In this document: positions 1 to 9,406 of the stretch, in pieces
Position numbering within the stretch: position 1 is the stretch's first letter
How the letters are laid out: each line of letters opens with the position of its first letter
Assembly (NCBI GenBank): GCA_023229765.1
Contig: JALNYO010000007.1
Span: 62,001-126,000 of the forward strand
From: Syntrophales bacterium
GTDB lineage: Bacteria; Desulfobacterota; Syntrophia; Syntrophales; UBA5619
DNA length: 64,000 bases
Reading direction: 5' to 3'
The notes under the pieces: generated by a model
What the model saw: the letters and a program-made list of their open reading frames with translations, nothing else
Told to the model about the DNA's origin: nothing
The model's database searches: none
Made by a program: the position numbers and the translations under genes

Positions 1-691
1 GGGGCAGATCGCTGTTCGTTTCCACCATGAGCGCTTCATCCTCGTACAGGGAGGGGGGAAACGAGATATGCGCCACACTAAGCCTTCCGCAATGCTCGAA
101 ACCGGGATAAAGCACGTTTCCGATCTTTGGCAGACCAAAGGTCACCGTCTGGTGGGCGCGCACGGCCGTCCCAAGAACAGCCCCCGTATCGCCGCTGATG
201 CCGGAGGGTATGTCAAGGCTGAGAACCGGCTTGCCGCTGCGGTTGATCAGCTCTACAATCTCCCGGTAAACGCCTTCCACCGCGCGGGCAAGGCCGGTCC
301 CGAAGAGTGCATCGACAATGCAGTCCATCCCGAGAACAGCCGCCTCTATTTCTGCCGCAGCCGTTACCCGTTCCGTCGCGATCGGCAGCTTTGAGACAAT
401 CTCGTAATTATTTTTCGCCGCCCCTTGCAGACGTTCCGGGTCGCCGACAAAAAAGATATGGGGCGTCCCCCCGTCCGAGAGGATATGGCGGGCTACGACC
501 AGTCCGTCGCCACCATTATTGCCGGCGCCGCAGAAAATGGCATACCGCTTCCCCTTTACCCCCCCTTCACGGGAAAGCGCCCCGAAGGAGGCAAGGCCGG
601 CGTTCTCCATCAAAACCTGGTCGGAAATTCCAAACTTTTCGACAGCATCCCTGTCCATAGCCTGCATCTGGGCAACATTGCTGATTTTCAT
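1..691 (-). CDS. nnr: NAD(P)H-hydrate epimerase domain protein, 3'-truncated by window edge
   Basis: The N-terminal 230 residues of a YjeF/Nnr protein are visible; the gene runs off the left edge. This domain epimerises damaged NAD(P)HX, and in many bacteria it is fused to an ADP-dependent dehydratase domain that would lie outside the window. The start MKISNVAQMQAMD is typical of the family. A GAGNNGGDG loop near residue 55, DALFGTG near 130 and LDIPSG near 160 are the substrate- and ion-binding motifs. A GGAGG site lies 6-7 bases before the ATG. The reading frame stays open to base 1. Whether the kinase/dehydratase half is present cannot be seen. Confidence 0.9.
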   Translation of the reverse strand, partial: MKISNVAQMQAMDRDAVEKFGISDQVLMENAGLASFGALSREGGVKGKRYAIFCGAGNNGGDGLVVARHILSDGGTPHIFFVGDPERLQGAAKNNYEIVSKLPIATERVTAAAEIEAAVLGMDCIVDALFGTGLARAVEGVYREIVELINRSGKPVLSLDIPSGISGDTGAVLGTAVRAHQTVTFGLPKIGNVLYPGFEHCGRLSVAHISFPPSLYEDEALMVETNSDLP

Positions 692-729
692 AATTTACCT
701 CCCCATAACAACTGTCTGCGAAACAGCTT

Positions 730-1509
730 TTAAAAAGTGCCGGGATACTTGCCGCCGTCAATCAGCAGGTTCTGCCCGGTGATAAATCCCCCGTGAACGC
801 TGCATAAAAAGACGCAGTAAGCGCCGAATTCCTCGGGCCTGCCGAACCGCCCCGTTGGATTTGCGGAAACCCGTATTTTTCGCATCTCTTCATAAGATCG
901 ATTCTCGGTTTCCGCCAGCGCCTGCGTGTAGGATCGCTGACGCTCGGTTCCAAAATCGCCGGGCAGCAGGTTGTTGATCGTGACGTTGTGGATCGCTGTC
1001 TCGCGGGCAATTCCCGCAACGAAACCGGTGAGACCGGAACGCGCCCCGTTGGAAAGTCCCAGGATGGGGATCGGCGCTTTTACCGCGCTTGAGGTTATAT
1101 TCACAATCCGTCCGAACCTGCGGGCGATCATCCCGTCAAGCGTATCTTTGATCATAAAGATCGCCCCAAGCATGTTGTTGTTCAAGGCCGCAAGCCATGC
1201 ATCTCTACCCCAGTCACGGAAATCGCCGGGAGGCGGCCCACCGGAATTATTGACGATTATGTCCGGCGACGGACAGGCAGCAAGAACCTCCTTCCGGCCC
1301 TCGTCGGTGTTGATGTCAACGGCGATGGCCTGAACATTTACGCCCGTTGCGGCAGCTATTTCCGCTCCCGCCGCCTCGATCCTCTCCCGGGTGCGGGCGA
1401 CAATCGTCACATCAACCCCCTCCTTGGCAAGCGCCAGCGCACACGCCTTGCCCAGCCCCGCACTCGCCCCGCCGATTATGGCCTTTCTGCCTTCAATCCC
1501 CAACTCCAT
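730..1509 (-). CDS. SDR-family protein with altered catalytic tetrad
   Basis: This is a 259-residue Rossmann-fold short-chain dehydrogenase/reductase. The nucleotide-binding GGASAGLGKA is at residues 13-22, a VNNSGG motif sits near 86, and the C-terminal GQNLLIDGGKYPG is standard. In the active site the Ser is kept (NITSS), but the expected YxxxK is replaced by S-N-G-A-R (in LSNGARSGL), so both catalytic Tyr and Lys are missing. A known SDR subgroup annotated as beta-ketoacyl-reductase-like lacks the canonical tetrad, and this protein fits it. It is preceded by a GGGGGA site and lies 38 bases upstream of the nnr start on the same strand. Substrate unknown. Confidence 0.85.
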   Translation of the reverse strand: MELGIEGRKAIIGGASAGLGKACALALAKEGVDVTIVARTRERIEAAGAEIAAATGVNVQAIAVDINTDEGRKEVLAACPSPDIIVNNSGGPPPGDFRDWGRDAWLAALNNNMLGAIFMIKDTLDGMIARRFGRIVNITSSAVKAPIPILGLSNGARSGLTGFVAGIARETAIHNVTINNLLPGDFGTERQRSYTQALAETENRSYEEMRKIRVSANPTGRFGRPEEFGAYCVFLCSVHGGFITGQNLLIDGGKYPGTF

Positions 1510-1768
1510 ACATCCCCCTTTTTTTCAGATTCAGTCCCCAGATAACCACACAGCAAGGGGTACTCTACGTAAACTCCTCCGGCATCGCAAGAAAAAGTTT
1601 TTAGCTTGGACAAGACAGATCAGGACGGGAAAAGAGTGGAAAACCGCGCGGCAATCGGTTATAGAAACGGCAGGAAAAGGGCAGTGCGGATAAACATTAC
1701 TGCGCTGGACCTCGCCTGCAGCAATAGACAACCGCGGCGGCAAAATATCATAGACAGAGGTGGACGGA

Positions 1769-2980
1769 ATGGCAAAAATAAAGGTAGTTAACCCGATAGT
1801 GGAGATGGATGGGGATGAAATGACCAGGGTCATCTGGGCAAAGATCAAGGAAAAACTTATTTGTCCCTGGCTCGACATCGACCTGAAATACTACGATCTC
1901 AGCATCCTGAACCGCGACGCAACCGGCGATCAGGTGACAATCGACGCCGCCGAAGCAACTCTTCAATACGGGGTTGCCGTCAAATGCGCCACGATTACCC
2001 ACGACGAGGCGCGGATGAAGGAGTTTGGTTCACCTGCCCTGCTGCGCTCCCCAAACGGCACAATCCGGAACATCCTCGACGGAACCATCTTCCGCGAACC
2101 GATCATCTGCAAAAACATCCCCCGCCTGGTTCCCCACTGGGACAAGCCGATCATCATCGCCCGCCACGCCTTTGGCGACCAGTATAAGGCAGGCGAATTC
2201 CAATTCAAGGGCAAGGGGTCCCTGCGCCTCATCTTTGTTCCGGAAGACGGTAGTCCAAGCATCGCGAAAGAGTGCTTCAAATCAACCGGCGACGGCGTCG
2301 CAATGGCAACCTACAACACCGATGAGTCAATCGCCGGCTTCGCCCGCGCCTGCTTAAACTACGGGTTGGCCCGCCGATATCCGGTCTATCTGTCCACCAA
2401 AAATACGATCCTCAAGATCTACGACGGCCGCTTTAAAAACATTTTCAGGAAGATATTTGATGAGGAATTCTCAAAGAAGTTCAAGGATATCGGCCTTACA
2501 TACGAACACCGCCTGATCGACGACATGGTTGCCTCCACCATGAAATGGAGCGGCGGCTACCTCTGGGCCTGCAAGAACTACGATGGCGACGTAATGTCCG
2601 ATCTTGTCGCCCAGGGTTACGGTTCTCTGGGGCTTATGACCTCCATCCTGATGAGCCCGGACGGAAGCGCGTTCGAGGCGGAGGCGGCGCACGGCACCAT
2701 TACCCGTCACTTTCGCGATTATCAGGCAGGCAAGGAGACCTCCACCAATCCAATAGCCTCAATCTTCGCCTGGACGCGCGGCCTTATCCGCCGCGGCGAA
2801 CTCGACAGCTCGCCTGAAGTGGTAAAATTTGCAAACACTCTGGAGGAAGTCTGCGTCCAGGCAGTCGAAGCCGGCCATATGACTAAGGATCTGGCGCTCC
2901 GAGTCGGCAGCGGCCAGAAGTGGCAAACAACAGATCAGTTCCTCGATACAATAGATGGCGAGTTGAGACAGCGGATATGA
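1769..2980 (+). CDS. icd: NADP-dependent isocitrate dehydrogenase
   Basis: This 403-residue protein oxidatively decarboxylates isocitrate to 2-oxoglutarate in the cytoplasm. It resembles the eukaryote-like type II enzyme: N-terminal NPIVEMDGDEMTRVIW, the substrate loop around SPNGTIRN near residue 95, GTIFREPI, and the metal-binding region VAQGYGSLGLMTS plus EAAHGTITRH further on. The ATG at 1769 is chosen over an in-frame GTG at 1760 because GAGGTG lies 6-7 bases upstream of the ATG. The gene stands alone, divergent from the SDR gene at its left and convergent with the TRAP genes. The product may supply 2-oxoglutarate and NADPH for biosynthesis. Confidence 0.95.
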   Translation: MAKIKVVNPIVEMDGDEMTRVIWAKIKEKLICPWLDIDLKYYDLSILNRDATGDQVTIDAAEATLQYGVAVKCATITHDEARMKEFGSPALLRSPNGTIRNILDGTIFREPIICKNIPRLVPHWDKPIIIARHAFGDQYKAGEFQFKGKGSLRLIFVPEDGSPSIAKECFKSTGDGVAMATYNTDESIAGFARACLNYGLARRYPVYLSTKNTILKIYDGRFKNIFRKIFDEEFSKKFKDIGLTYEHRLIDDMVASTMKWSGGYLWACKNYDGDVMSDLVAQGYGSLGLMTSILMSPDGSAFEAEAAHGTITRHFRDYQAGKETSTNPIASIFAWTRGLIRRGELDSSPEVVKFANTLEEVCVQAVEAGHMTKDLALRVGSGQKWQTTDQFLDTIDGELRQRI

Positions 2981-3126
2981 TCGCCCAATCAATAGCCCGA
3001 CACACCATAGGCATTACTCATTGGGCAGATATTCTTCATAGCAGCAGCAAAAAGGCTCCCTGAGCAACGGCAAAGAGCCCCTGATATTCAGGTTGTGCCC
3101 TTCTGGCAGATTCAGATGATCTTGAA

Positions 3127-4434
3127 TCAGTTCACGAAGCTCGGCAGCCAGAGGACGATCTCCGGCCATATAATGATAAGCATCATGGCGAAAATTTCGA
3201 TCACGATGAAAGGAGCCGCGGAATAAACAATCTCTTTGAGGGACAAATCGGGGGCCACCCCCTTCATCACAAACAGCAGCATCCCGAAAGGAGGCGTGAT
3301 GAAGCCGGTCTCAAAATTGATTAGCATAAGCACCCCGAACCAGACGGGATCAAAACCCAGCAGTTTCACAATAGGCATGAAAATGGGCATGCAGATCATC
3401 ATGATGGAAATGGTTTCCATGAAGCATCCCATTATGAAAACTACGAGTTGCATGGCGAGTAAAATGATCAGCGGCGAAACATGGAGATTCTCAACAACGC
3501 CTATAAGGCCCCGGGTGGCCCCGGTGAAGGCCAGAAGGCTGCTGAAGGTGCTGGAGGCCGCCAGTATCATGAACACCATGACCGTGATCTCCAGGGTCCC
3601 GATTATTGAGGATTTGACCATCTTCCAGTTGAGACGGCCGTACAGCAAGGTCACAAGTAATGTGCCAATGGCGCCCGTAGAAGCCGCTTCGGTAGGGGTG
3701 GCAATCCCGAGCAGCATTAACCCGAGCACCATAAAAATAATGAACCCAAGGGGAAGCACGTACTTCACTGTTCCTGCGATCTTTTCCCAAAAGCTTGCGC
3801 GTTCCACGTCGTAGCGGGGAGCGAGGGAGGGATCCAGCCAGCAGCGCACCACGATATAAACCGCAATCAACGTCCCCAGAAGCAGACCAGGCAGCACCCC
3901 GCCGATCAGAATCTTGCTTACGGAGATGTGCCCGATACTGGCCAGCACGACCGCCAGCGATGATGGCGGTATGAGCATGGCCAGGCCGCCTACCCCGATA
4001 ATGGGGCCGACCGTCATGGCCGTCTTGTAGCCCCGCCGCTTCATGTCGGGAAGCAGCACGGTTCCCAGCATGGCGGTGTTAGCAACGGTGGAGCCGCTCA
4101 GAGCGGCAAAGAGAACGCCTGCACCAGCGGCAAGCAGGCTCAACCTCCCCGGAAGCCTGCCCAGCCACTTGTCCATAACATCGATGGAGTTGTTGGCGAT
4201 TCCCGAATGGAACATCAACTCGCCCATCAGGATAAAGAGGGGGATGGGCGTCAGCGTGAACGTGGCAAGGGAGGAAAAAATCTGCAGCGTCATCTGCTGG
4301 AGTCCCATGGGTCCGATGAAAAAAAGACTTGCCAGAAGATTGATCACGAAAAATCCAAAGGCAATGGGAAATCCAGACGCCAGAACGATCATCAATCCAA
4401 AAACGAAAAAAGCTAATACAACCCACCAATCCAC
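3127..4434 (-). CDS. dctM: TRAP transporter large permease (DctM)
   Basis: This 435-residue integral membrane protein has about 12 hydrophobic segments and the DctM domain over its whole length. Recognisable motifs are PIPLFILMGELMFHSGIA near residue 62 and GATPTEA-type text (GIATPTEAAS) near 240. It is the ion-coupled transport subunit that moves a carboxylate delivered by the periplasmic DctP. It is the last gene of a dctP-dctQ-dctM run on the minus strand, with 2 bases between dctQ and dctM. The substrate cannot be read from sequence; the neighbouring aromatic/organic-acid genes suggest a carboxylate. Confidence 0.95.
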   Translation of the reverse strand: MDWWVVLAFFVFGLMIVLASGFPIAFGFFVINLLASLFFIGPMGLQQMTLQIFSSLATFTLTPIPLFILMGELMFHSGIANNSIDVMDKWLGRLPGRLSLLAAGAGVLFAALSGSTVANTAMLGTVLLPDMKRRGYKTAMTVGPIIGVGGLAMLIPPSSLAVVLASIGHISVSKILIGGVLPGLLLGTLIAVYIVVRCWLDPSLAPRYDVERASFWEKIAGTVKYVLPLGFIIFMVLGLMLLGIATPTEAASTGAIGTLLVTLLYGRLNWKMVKSSIIGTLEITVMVFMILAASSTFSSLLAFTGATRGLIGVVENLHVSPLIILLAMQLVVFIMGCFMETISIMMICMPIFMPIVKLLGFDPVWFGVLMLINFETGFITPPFGMLLFVMKGVAPDLSLKEIVYSAAPFIVIEIFAMMLIIIWPEIVLWLPSFVN

Positions 4435-4436
4435 GA

Positions 4437-5006
4437 TCAGTTAACCCTCCCCTTGGCAATAGAACCCTTCAACCCCGATTTCGCTGCTTCTCCAGGGTCG
4501 GCAACAGGCGCAATGCCCCCTGCCGCCGACTGGGTTTTCCTGAGGGATAAGATCAGATTTCGCACAAACTGAATAGTCAGGGCAATAAAACCGATGGGAA
4601 TGACCACAATGACCAGGTATTTGGGAACATCCACGGCCTGCACATCAATCACCCCCCGCTGGAAGAGGCTGAACGTCATAATGGCGCTGTACCAGCAAAG
4701 TACCCCGCATACCACTATACCCATGATGCTGTGAACCGTCTCGGCGATTCTCTTTGCCCGGGGCTTGAAATGCCCGATTACAACATCCATGGAAACATGT
4801 TTTCTTCTACTAAGCACCCACGCCGATCCCAGAAAGGTAATCCAGAGCAGGGAATACTCATTGAACTGGACCGTCCAGAGCGGGCTTTGATAACCCAGGG
4901 CGCGAGTAGCTATATTGTAGCTAATGGAAAAGGTGACGAAAAGGAGGAGAAGACCTGCCAATAATGCCATCCCCGACAATATTCCCCTGAGAATTCTCTC
5001 CAGCAA
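4437..5006 (-). CDS. dctQ: TRAP transporter small permease (DctQ)
   Basis: This is about 189 residues with four transmembrane segments, matching the DctQ small-permease architecture. The motif GSAWVLSRRKHVSMDVV near residue 65 is diagnostic. An upstream in-frame ATG exists at 5030, but a strong AGGAGG lies inside that extension, 7 bases before a TTG at 5006, so the TTG is preferred. DctQ forms the membrane complex with DctM; the genes are 2 bases apart. The C-terminal tail is hydrophilic and low in complexity. Confidence 0.88.
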   Translation of the reverse strand: MLERILRGILSGMALLAGLLLLFVTFSISYNIATRALGYQSPLWTVQFNEYSLLWITFLGSAWVLSRRKHVSMDVVIGHFKPRAKRIAETVHSIMGIVVCGVLCWYSAIMTFSLFQRGVIDVQAVDVPKYLVIVVIPIGFIALTIQFVRNLILSLRKTQSAAGGIAPVADPGEAAKSGLKGSIAKGRVN

Positions 5007-5066
5007 ATCTGCTCCTCCTGTCAAATGCAACTTTTTATCTAATTGCCTTCTGCAGCGATAGTTGTC

Positions 5067-6062
5067 TTACTTGGTCAGCATTTGTTTCAATTTGGGTCCG
5101 TTCACGGGGGATTTTTCAATAATAATATCCCACAGGGAAGAGTTGGCCGCCTCGGTAAATTTTTTGGCCTCGGCGGGTGACAGGTCGATATACTTTACCC
5201 CCTTTTTCTCCAAGGCTTCTCTTTCATTTTTGACCAGCTCCACGCTGCGCTTTTTGGCAAAGCGGGCAGCCTCATCCTCTGTATCGATCAGCAGCTTCTG
5301 GAGATGGGCAGGCAGCGAATCCCATTTCTTCTTGTTAACCAGCACTACATTGGCCCCATTGTAAACCCCCGGGGTAATCACAGTCTTGGTAACCTTATCC
5401 CATCCCCAGTCCCTGATCAGACCGGCAGGCCACATAAACCCGTCCACTACCCCGCGCTCAAGGGCCGTATAGACATCCGTGGGGGGAAGGACCACAGGAT
5501 TAGCCTTGTATTTCTTGAGAAAACCAATAAGCGTAGGCGAGCAGCGAATTTTCAAACCCGTTAGATCCGCATTTTTTACGGACTTGGCCAGATAGACAGT
5601 GAATGGCAGGTTGTGGCCCAGACGTCCCAGGTAGATGCAATTGATCTTTTCCTGGTGGATCTTGCTCAAAAAGTCGTTGACCCCGGTGGCCCGCTCTTCC
5701 CAGCCGTCCAGCGGAGACACGCTCAGCGCATTCACCTCCGGCACCGCAGAAGTGTAATAGCCATCCGTGGTGAAAACCATATCCACCACGCCCATCCGGG
5801 CGGCTTCCACCTGTTCGTTGAAGGGGATTACCTCTGGCCCGCCGATATACTGAATCTCCAGCTCGCCGGGATATTTATTGGCAACGTTTTCTTTGACCAT
5901 TTCCAGAAACTTATTGAAATTGCCGACTTCCCACACTGTCTTGGGCCATGCGGTAACGGCCTTAATGGTAATCTTGGTGGCTGCCTGGCCCATGCCCGTC
6001 ATAGACAACACCAAGGCAACGGCCACAAACACTCCTAAGAGTTTACGATATACACGGTTCAT
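5067..6062 (-). CDS. dctP: TRAP transporter substrate-binding protein (DctP family)
   Basis: This 331-residue periplasmic binding protein starts with a Sec signal peptide (basic MNRVYRK, hydrophobic core, cleavage probably near GQAATK, residue 27). The mature part has typical DctP features: FNKFLEMVKENV, YIGGPEVIPFNEQVEAARMGVVDM and a C-terminal region around EAARFAKKR. The conserved ligand Arg is probably in GLKIRCSPT near residue 175. It is first of the three TRAP genes. A cryptic promoter should lie in the 177 bases between this gene and the URO-D gene upstream, but no clear -35/-10 was identified there. Confidence 0.93.
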   Translation of the reverse strand: MNRVYRKLLGVFVAVALVLSMTGMGQAATKITIKAVTAWPKTVWEVGNFNKFLEMVKENVANKYPGELEIQYIGGPEVIPFNEQVEAARMGVVDMVFTTDGYYTSAVPEVNALSVSPLDGWEERATGVNDFLSKIHQEKINCIYLGRLGHNLPFTVYLAKSVKNADLTGLKIRCSPTLIGFLKKYKANPVVLPPTDVYTALERGVVDGFMWPAGLIRDWGWDKVTKTVITPGVYNGANVVLVNKKKWDSLPAHLQKLLIDTEDEAARFAKKRSVELVKNEREALEKKGVKYIDLSPAEAKKFTEAANSSLWDIIIEKSPVNGPKLKQMLTK

Positions 6063-6239
6063 AATTATGTCCTCCTTATTTATTGTTTTAGGTCAACAGT
6101 AGAGAAACGTTCCTTCATCCTCACGCCGGCCCACTTATAAGCCGAAACTTATTCTTATGTCAAGATAACAGCTTCCTGATTAAGAGGCTTCCGCTTGCAT
6201 TAAGGCCTTGAGGATGAGCCGGAAATCAAGGCAGAGAGT

Positions 6240-7487
6240 TTATCTGTAGATGCCGTACTCTTTTGTAAAATCTATCATCGCCCTCACGTTTTGCGTCTTC
6301 GCATCATCGAGGTTCGATGAGCAATCCATGATGAATCCTCCATCTTTTCCCACATAATCAATTAGTTTCTTACAATAAGCTCTTACATCATCGGGTGTTC
6401 CCGTACACATAATTGAAAGAGGAACATTGCCCCGGAGACAGGCTACTTTGCCCAAAACATCCTTAGCCTTAAAGATATCCGTTCTCTCAAACCAGTAAAC
6501 AACCTTGCCGGGCGGAACGTCGCCTATTAACTCAAGCCTGGGGGTACAGTCCCCTTCCCAAAGCAATACAGGCGTCAAATCCTGTTCGATGAGCGCCATA
6601 ATCAATCTGCGAAGCGTCGGCCAATAGAAGGTTTTGAACTGCGACGGAGACATAAACCCGTCAAGTCCTTTATGCAGCGGGATAAACACACCCTTGACGC
6701 CTCTCTCCTTTGCAGCCATCCCGAAACGGATCATCACGGGAAGCAATCTTTCCGTCGCCTCTATGAGCTTGTCCGGACACCTGAACATATCCATCGCTGT
6801 TCCTTTAGTGCCCCGGAAAAAATCGGAAAGGGTGTCAAAGGGGGCCTGGGTCATAGACCCGAATTGGGGCGGAAATCCGAGGGTTTTCATTTTGGCTGCA
6901 TATTCGGCAGAACCGGCAAGAATTCTCCTGGCTTGAATTGCCGCTTCCTTAATGGCGGCTATGGCTTTTTCGAGCTCTGGACTGTCAAAGGCCGAAAAAT
7001 CGGTCAGCCCGAAATAATAAGTGATGATGCTGTTCAGGGGAGGAAGGTTTTTTAGCGGTTCCAAAACACCGAAGATGCGGGGCCAATACTTGCGAACCAT
7101 GAAATCAGAGATATCGAAGAGAAAATCATCATATTCCTCTCGCTTCATGTATTCCTTTTCTACAAACTGGTAGGTGGACATGGGATCAACCCCATGTCCC
7201 GGCCATCGCAACTGCTTAAAATCCAAAGCCAGCAGGATTGAACCCAGAAAACGAATGGCAAAAGGGTTTTCGTACATATCTGGTTGTAAATCCGTCATCG
7301 TCGCTGTCCAGGATTCCATCATTTTATCGTAATCATACATAGCCTCTTCAAAGGTTATTCCAGCCCAGCGCGCCGGGAAAAAACCAAAGACGCTCATCAC
7401 CGGCACCCGATCCGGAACCTTGAGCTGAATGGCATCCTGCGTTCTTTTTTCCCTCTCCCGGTACAGCTCTTCCGGCGATTTCTCCAT
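6240..7487 (-). CDS. URO-D / MtaA-family protein (methyltransferase-like)
   Basis: This 415-residue protein belongs to the uroporphyrinogen-decarboxylase superfamily, which also holds corrinoid-dependent methyltransferases of the MtaA/CmuA type. The N-terminal VPDRVPVMSVFG and the C-terminal FIMDCSSNLDDAKTQNVRAMIDF are typical. The last Cys of the methyltransferase zinc site appears present (MDCSS). The usual HxC element reads GDC in WEGDCTPRLE, so the first ligand differs. It lies upstream of the TRAP genes on the same strand and divergently from the TctC operon, so a role in handling the imported substrate (for example demethylation or decarboxylation) is an inference only. Confidence 0.8.
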   Translation of the reverse strand: MEKSPEELYREREKRTQDAIQLKVPDRVPVMSVFGFFPARWAGITFEEAMYDYDKMMESWTATMTDLQPDMYENPFAIRFLGSILLALDFKQLRWPGHGVDPMSTYQFVEKEYMKREEYDDFLFDISDFMVRKYWPRIFGVLEPLKNLPPLNSIITYYFGLTDFSAFDSPELEKAIAAIKEAAIQARRILAGSAEYAAKMKTLGFPPQFGSMTQAPFDTLSDFFRGTKGTAMDMFRCPDKLIEATERLLPVMIRFGMAAKERGVKGVFIPLHKGLDGFMSPSQFKTFYWPTLRRLIMALIEQDLTPVLLWEGDCTPRLELIGDVPPGKVVYWFERTDIFKAKDVLGKVACLRGNVPLSIMCTGTPDDVRAYCKKLIDYVGKDGGFIMDCSSNLDDAKTQNVRAMIDFTKEYGIYR

Positions 7488-8208
7488 TATTACTCCCTCC
7501 TGCCCGTTGCTTGCTTAATTTCTCAGCTCCCGCAACGCTGAAACCGAAGGCATCGGCCCCCGTAATAGATGCTTACCCCATCTATTTGCCACCCAGACAT
7601 AAAAAAGGCAAGACCTGAACTGCTCTTGACTGCGGCCGGCCCTTATAACACAAAAAACCGGGGAATCGCCTGCAAGTTCCTGCTGCAAAATGTTTTAATT
7701 CTCGCCATCTGATTGATTCATATGGTATAATTGCCCCTGTCGGCAGGAATCAGTTTTTTATCTTGACAATGGAAAGACGTTAATATAGAGCAGAAACCGT
7801 GGCACAATTCCTCTTCTATTGTATAAACGAAAAATTTCATATGCGTTATTTTTATCATTAAGTGGTTCATTTTATAGTCATTTTTTGTTGCTATTTTTTA
7901 TTTAATCGTAATGGTTTAATATCAAGGTTTACTTTAATCCGCAATATTAAATATTGAATGTATTGTCCGCTTTAAAAGGATATCGTAAATGCCCGACAAC
8001 AGCAAATAATTATATTAGTATGTTCCAGACATCAAGGCGGGCTTGATTCGAAGCTGCTTTTATGGCCCGGCAGATAGTATTGTTGTTGTGGCTTCTGTGC
8101 GGTGGTAAAAATTAAAGGGAACCCAATAAAGGAGAGAGTGCTATGAAAAACGATAAAACAGAAACAAGCGGGCTGGTAAACAAAAAATTAAATGCGAGGA
8201 GGAGTAAC
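7488..8208 (+). other. AT-rich divergent intergenic region
   Basis: These roughly 720 bases separate the minus-strand URO-D/TRAP genes from the plus-strand TctC operon. The stretch from about 7680 to 8010 is strikingly AT-rich compared with the surrounding DNA, as expected for a divergent control region, and no convincing gene was found. A candidate promoter is listed separately at 7763. An in-frame ATG at 8143 with a GGAGAG site could begin a longer form of the next protein. Confidence 0.5.
7763..7789 (+). promoter_or_regulatory. Candidate sigma-70 promoter upstream of the TctC operon
   Basis: A perfect TTGACA (7763-7768) is followed after 15 bases by TATAGA (7784-7789). The spacing is short of the ideal 17. 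It points toward the tctC operon but is more than 350 bases upstream, leaving a long AT-rich leader. Other promoters in this region are possible. Confidence 0.35.
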
Positions 8209-9231
8209 ATGAAACGAATTTTATTGGCAACAATCGCGGCGGTATGCTTATTTGCCTTTGCCACAGGAGAGATTATTGCCGCCCCGTTTTATCAGGGAAA
8301 AACCGTGAGAATTACAGTCGGTTTTTCTGCCGGCGGCGGCTTCGACCTCTGGGCCAGGCTTATTGCCCGTCACATTGGCAAACATATACCGGGAAATCCA
8401 ACGGTAGTAGTGGAAAACGTCACCGGCGCCGGCGGCCTCATCCAGACGAATCAGCTCTTCAAGGCCACCAAACCTGACGGCCTTACCATAGGCCACATCA
8501 ACGGAGGGCTTATCCTGGGGCAGATGCTGGGTCAGCCGGGATACAATTTCGACAGTCAGAAGTTCATTTACATCGGCGCCGCCAATAAGGAGAATCCCGT
8601 CATTATTTTTGGCAAGAAAAGCGGCATTGACACGGCCGAAAAATGGAAAACATCTCCCACGCCTGTCACGCTCGGCGGCCTTGTACCGGGGAACACCATT
8701 GACAACCTGTGCCGGGTCTCACAATACGTTCTGCAATTCCCCACAAAGACCGTGACCGGCTACAAAGGCACTAATGATAGCTTACTGGCAGTGGAAAGCG
8801 GTGAATTGGCCGGCGGCCCCCTGTCCTGGGATGGCGTGAAGTCAAAACGAAAAAACGCCTTCGATACGGGTGAGCTGATTGTTGTGCTTCAGGGTACCGC
8901 CAAACATCTCAAAGAGCTCCCCAATGTTCCCAGAATGATCGATTACGCCAAAACGGATGAGCAGAAAAAGTTGGTAGAAGTGGCCATTCATTACCCGAAC
9001 GATTACTCGCGGCCCTTTGCGCTGCCTCCCGGAACGCCCAAGGAACGCGTTGAGATAATGCGCAAGGCCTTTGAGGAGACGATGAAGGATAAAGAGTTCC
9101 TGTTTGAAATAGAGAAGATGAAGCTGACTCTCGACCCGACAACCGCCGACGAGCTGACAACTGCAGTTGTCAATTCTGCAAAGATCGACACGGCCACAAA
9201 AGCAAAACTTAAAGACATCCTCTTCAAGTAG
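8209..9231 (+). CDS. tctC: Tripartite tricarboxylate transporter binding protein (TctC/Bug family)
   Basis: This 340-residue periplasmic solute-binding protein of the TTT system has signal peptide MKRILLATIAAVCLFAFA with cleavage likely after IIAA. The mature start FYQGKTVRITVGFSAGGGFD and the ENVTGAGG motif are classic for TctC/Bug proteins, which bind carboxylates. The start chosen has AGGAGG 6 bases upstream at 8197. A second in-frame ATG at 8143, also with a good site, would add 22 hydrophilic residues before the signal peptide. It is first in an operon with the fused permease downstream, separated by two hairpins. Confidence 0.93.
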   Translation: MKRILLATIAAVCLFAFATGEIIAAPFYQGKTVRITVGFSAGGGFDLWARLIARHIGKHIPGNPTVVVENVTGAGGLIQTNQLFKATKPDGLTIGHINGGLILGQMLGQPGYNFDSQKFIYIGAANKENPVIIFGKKSGIDTAEKWKTSPTPVTLGGLVPGNTIDNLCRVSQYVLQFPTKTVTGYKGTNDSLLAVESGELAGGPLSWDGVKSKRKNAFDTGELIVVLQGTAKHLKELPNVPRMIDYAKTDEQKKLVEVAIHYPNDYSRPFALPPGTPKERVEIMRKAFEETMKDKEFLFEIEKMKLTLDPTTADELTTAVVNSAKIDTATKAKLKDILFK

Positions 9232-9277
9232 GGCATCGCCGGTCCCGGAACTGTAAACAGAAATTTAAATAATAGAA

Positions 9278-9349
9278 AACATCAGCAACGTGGGGAATTT
9301 TAGCCTGCGTTGCTGATGTTTGGGTCTCCAGGGATTAGCGCCCCTGGAG
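9278..9349 (+). promoter_or_regulatory. Two tandem perfect hairpins between tctC and tctAB
   Basis: The first hairpin has a 13-bp perfect stem (9278-9290 with 9308-9320) and a 17-base loop. The second has an 8-bp perfect stem, CTCCAGGG (9326-9333) with CCCTGGAG (9342-9349), and an 8-base loop. No good U-tract follows, so they may stabilise the tctC message or partly terminate, giving more binding protein than permease. That role is inferred. Confidence 0.6.
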
Positions 9350-9406
9350 GGGTGTGGATTTCAACAAAATCAGGCCGCATAGCATATGCGGTACGGGAGA
9401 CTGTTA

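Noticed and set aside
7795..7815. Sigma-54 promoter candidate (TGGCAC near 7800)
   Set aside because: The -12 element TTGC is missing at the required spacing.
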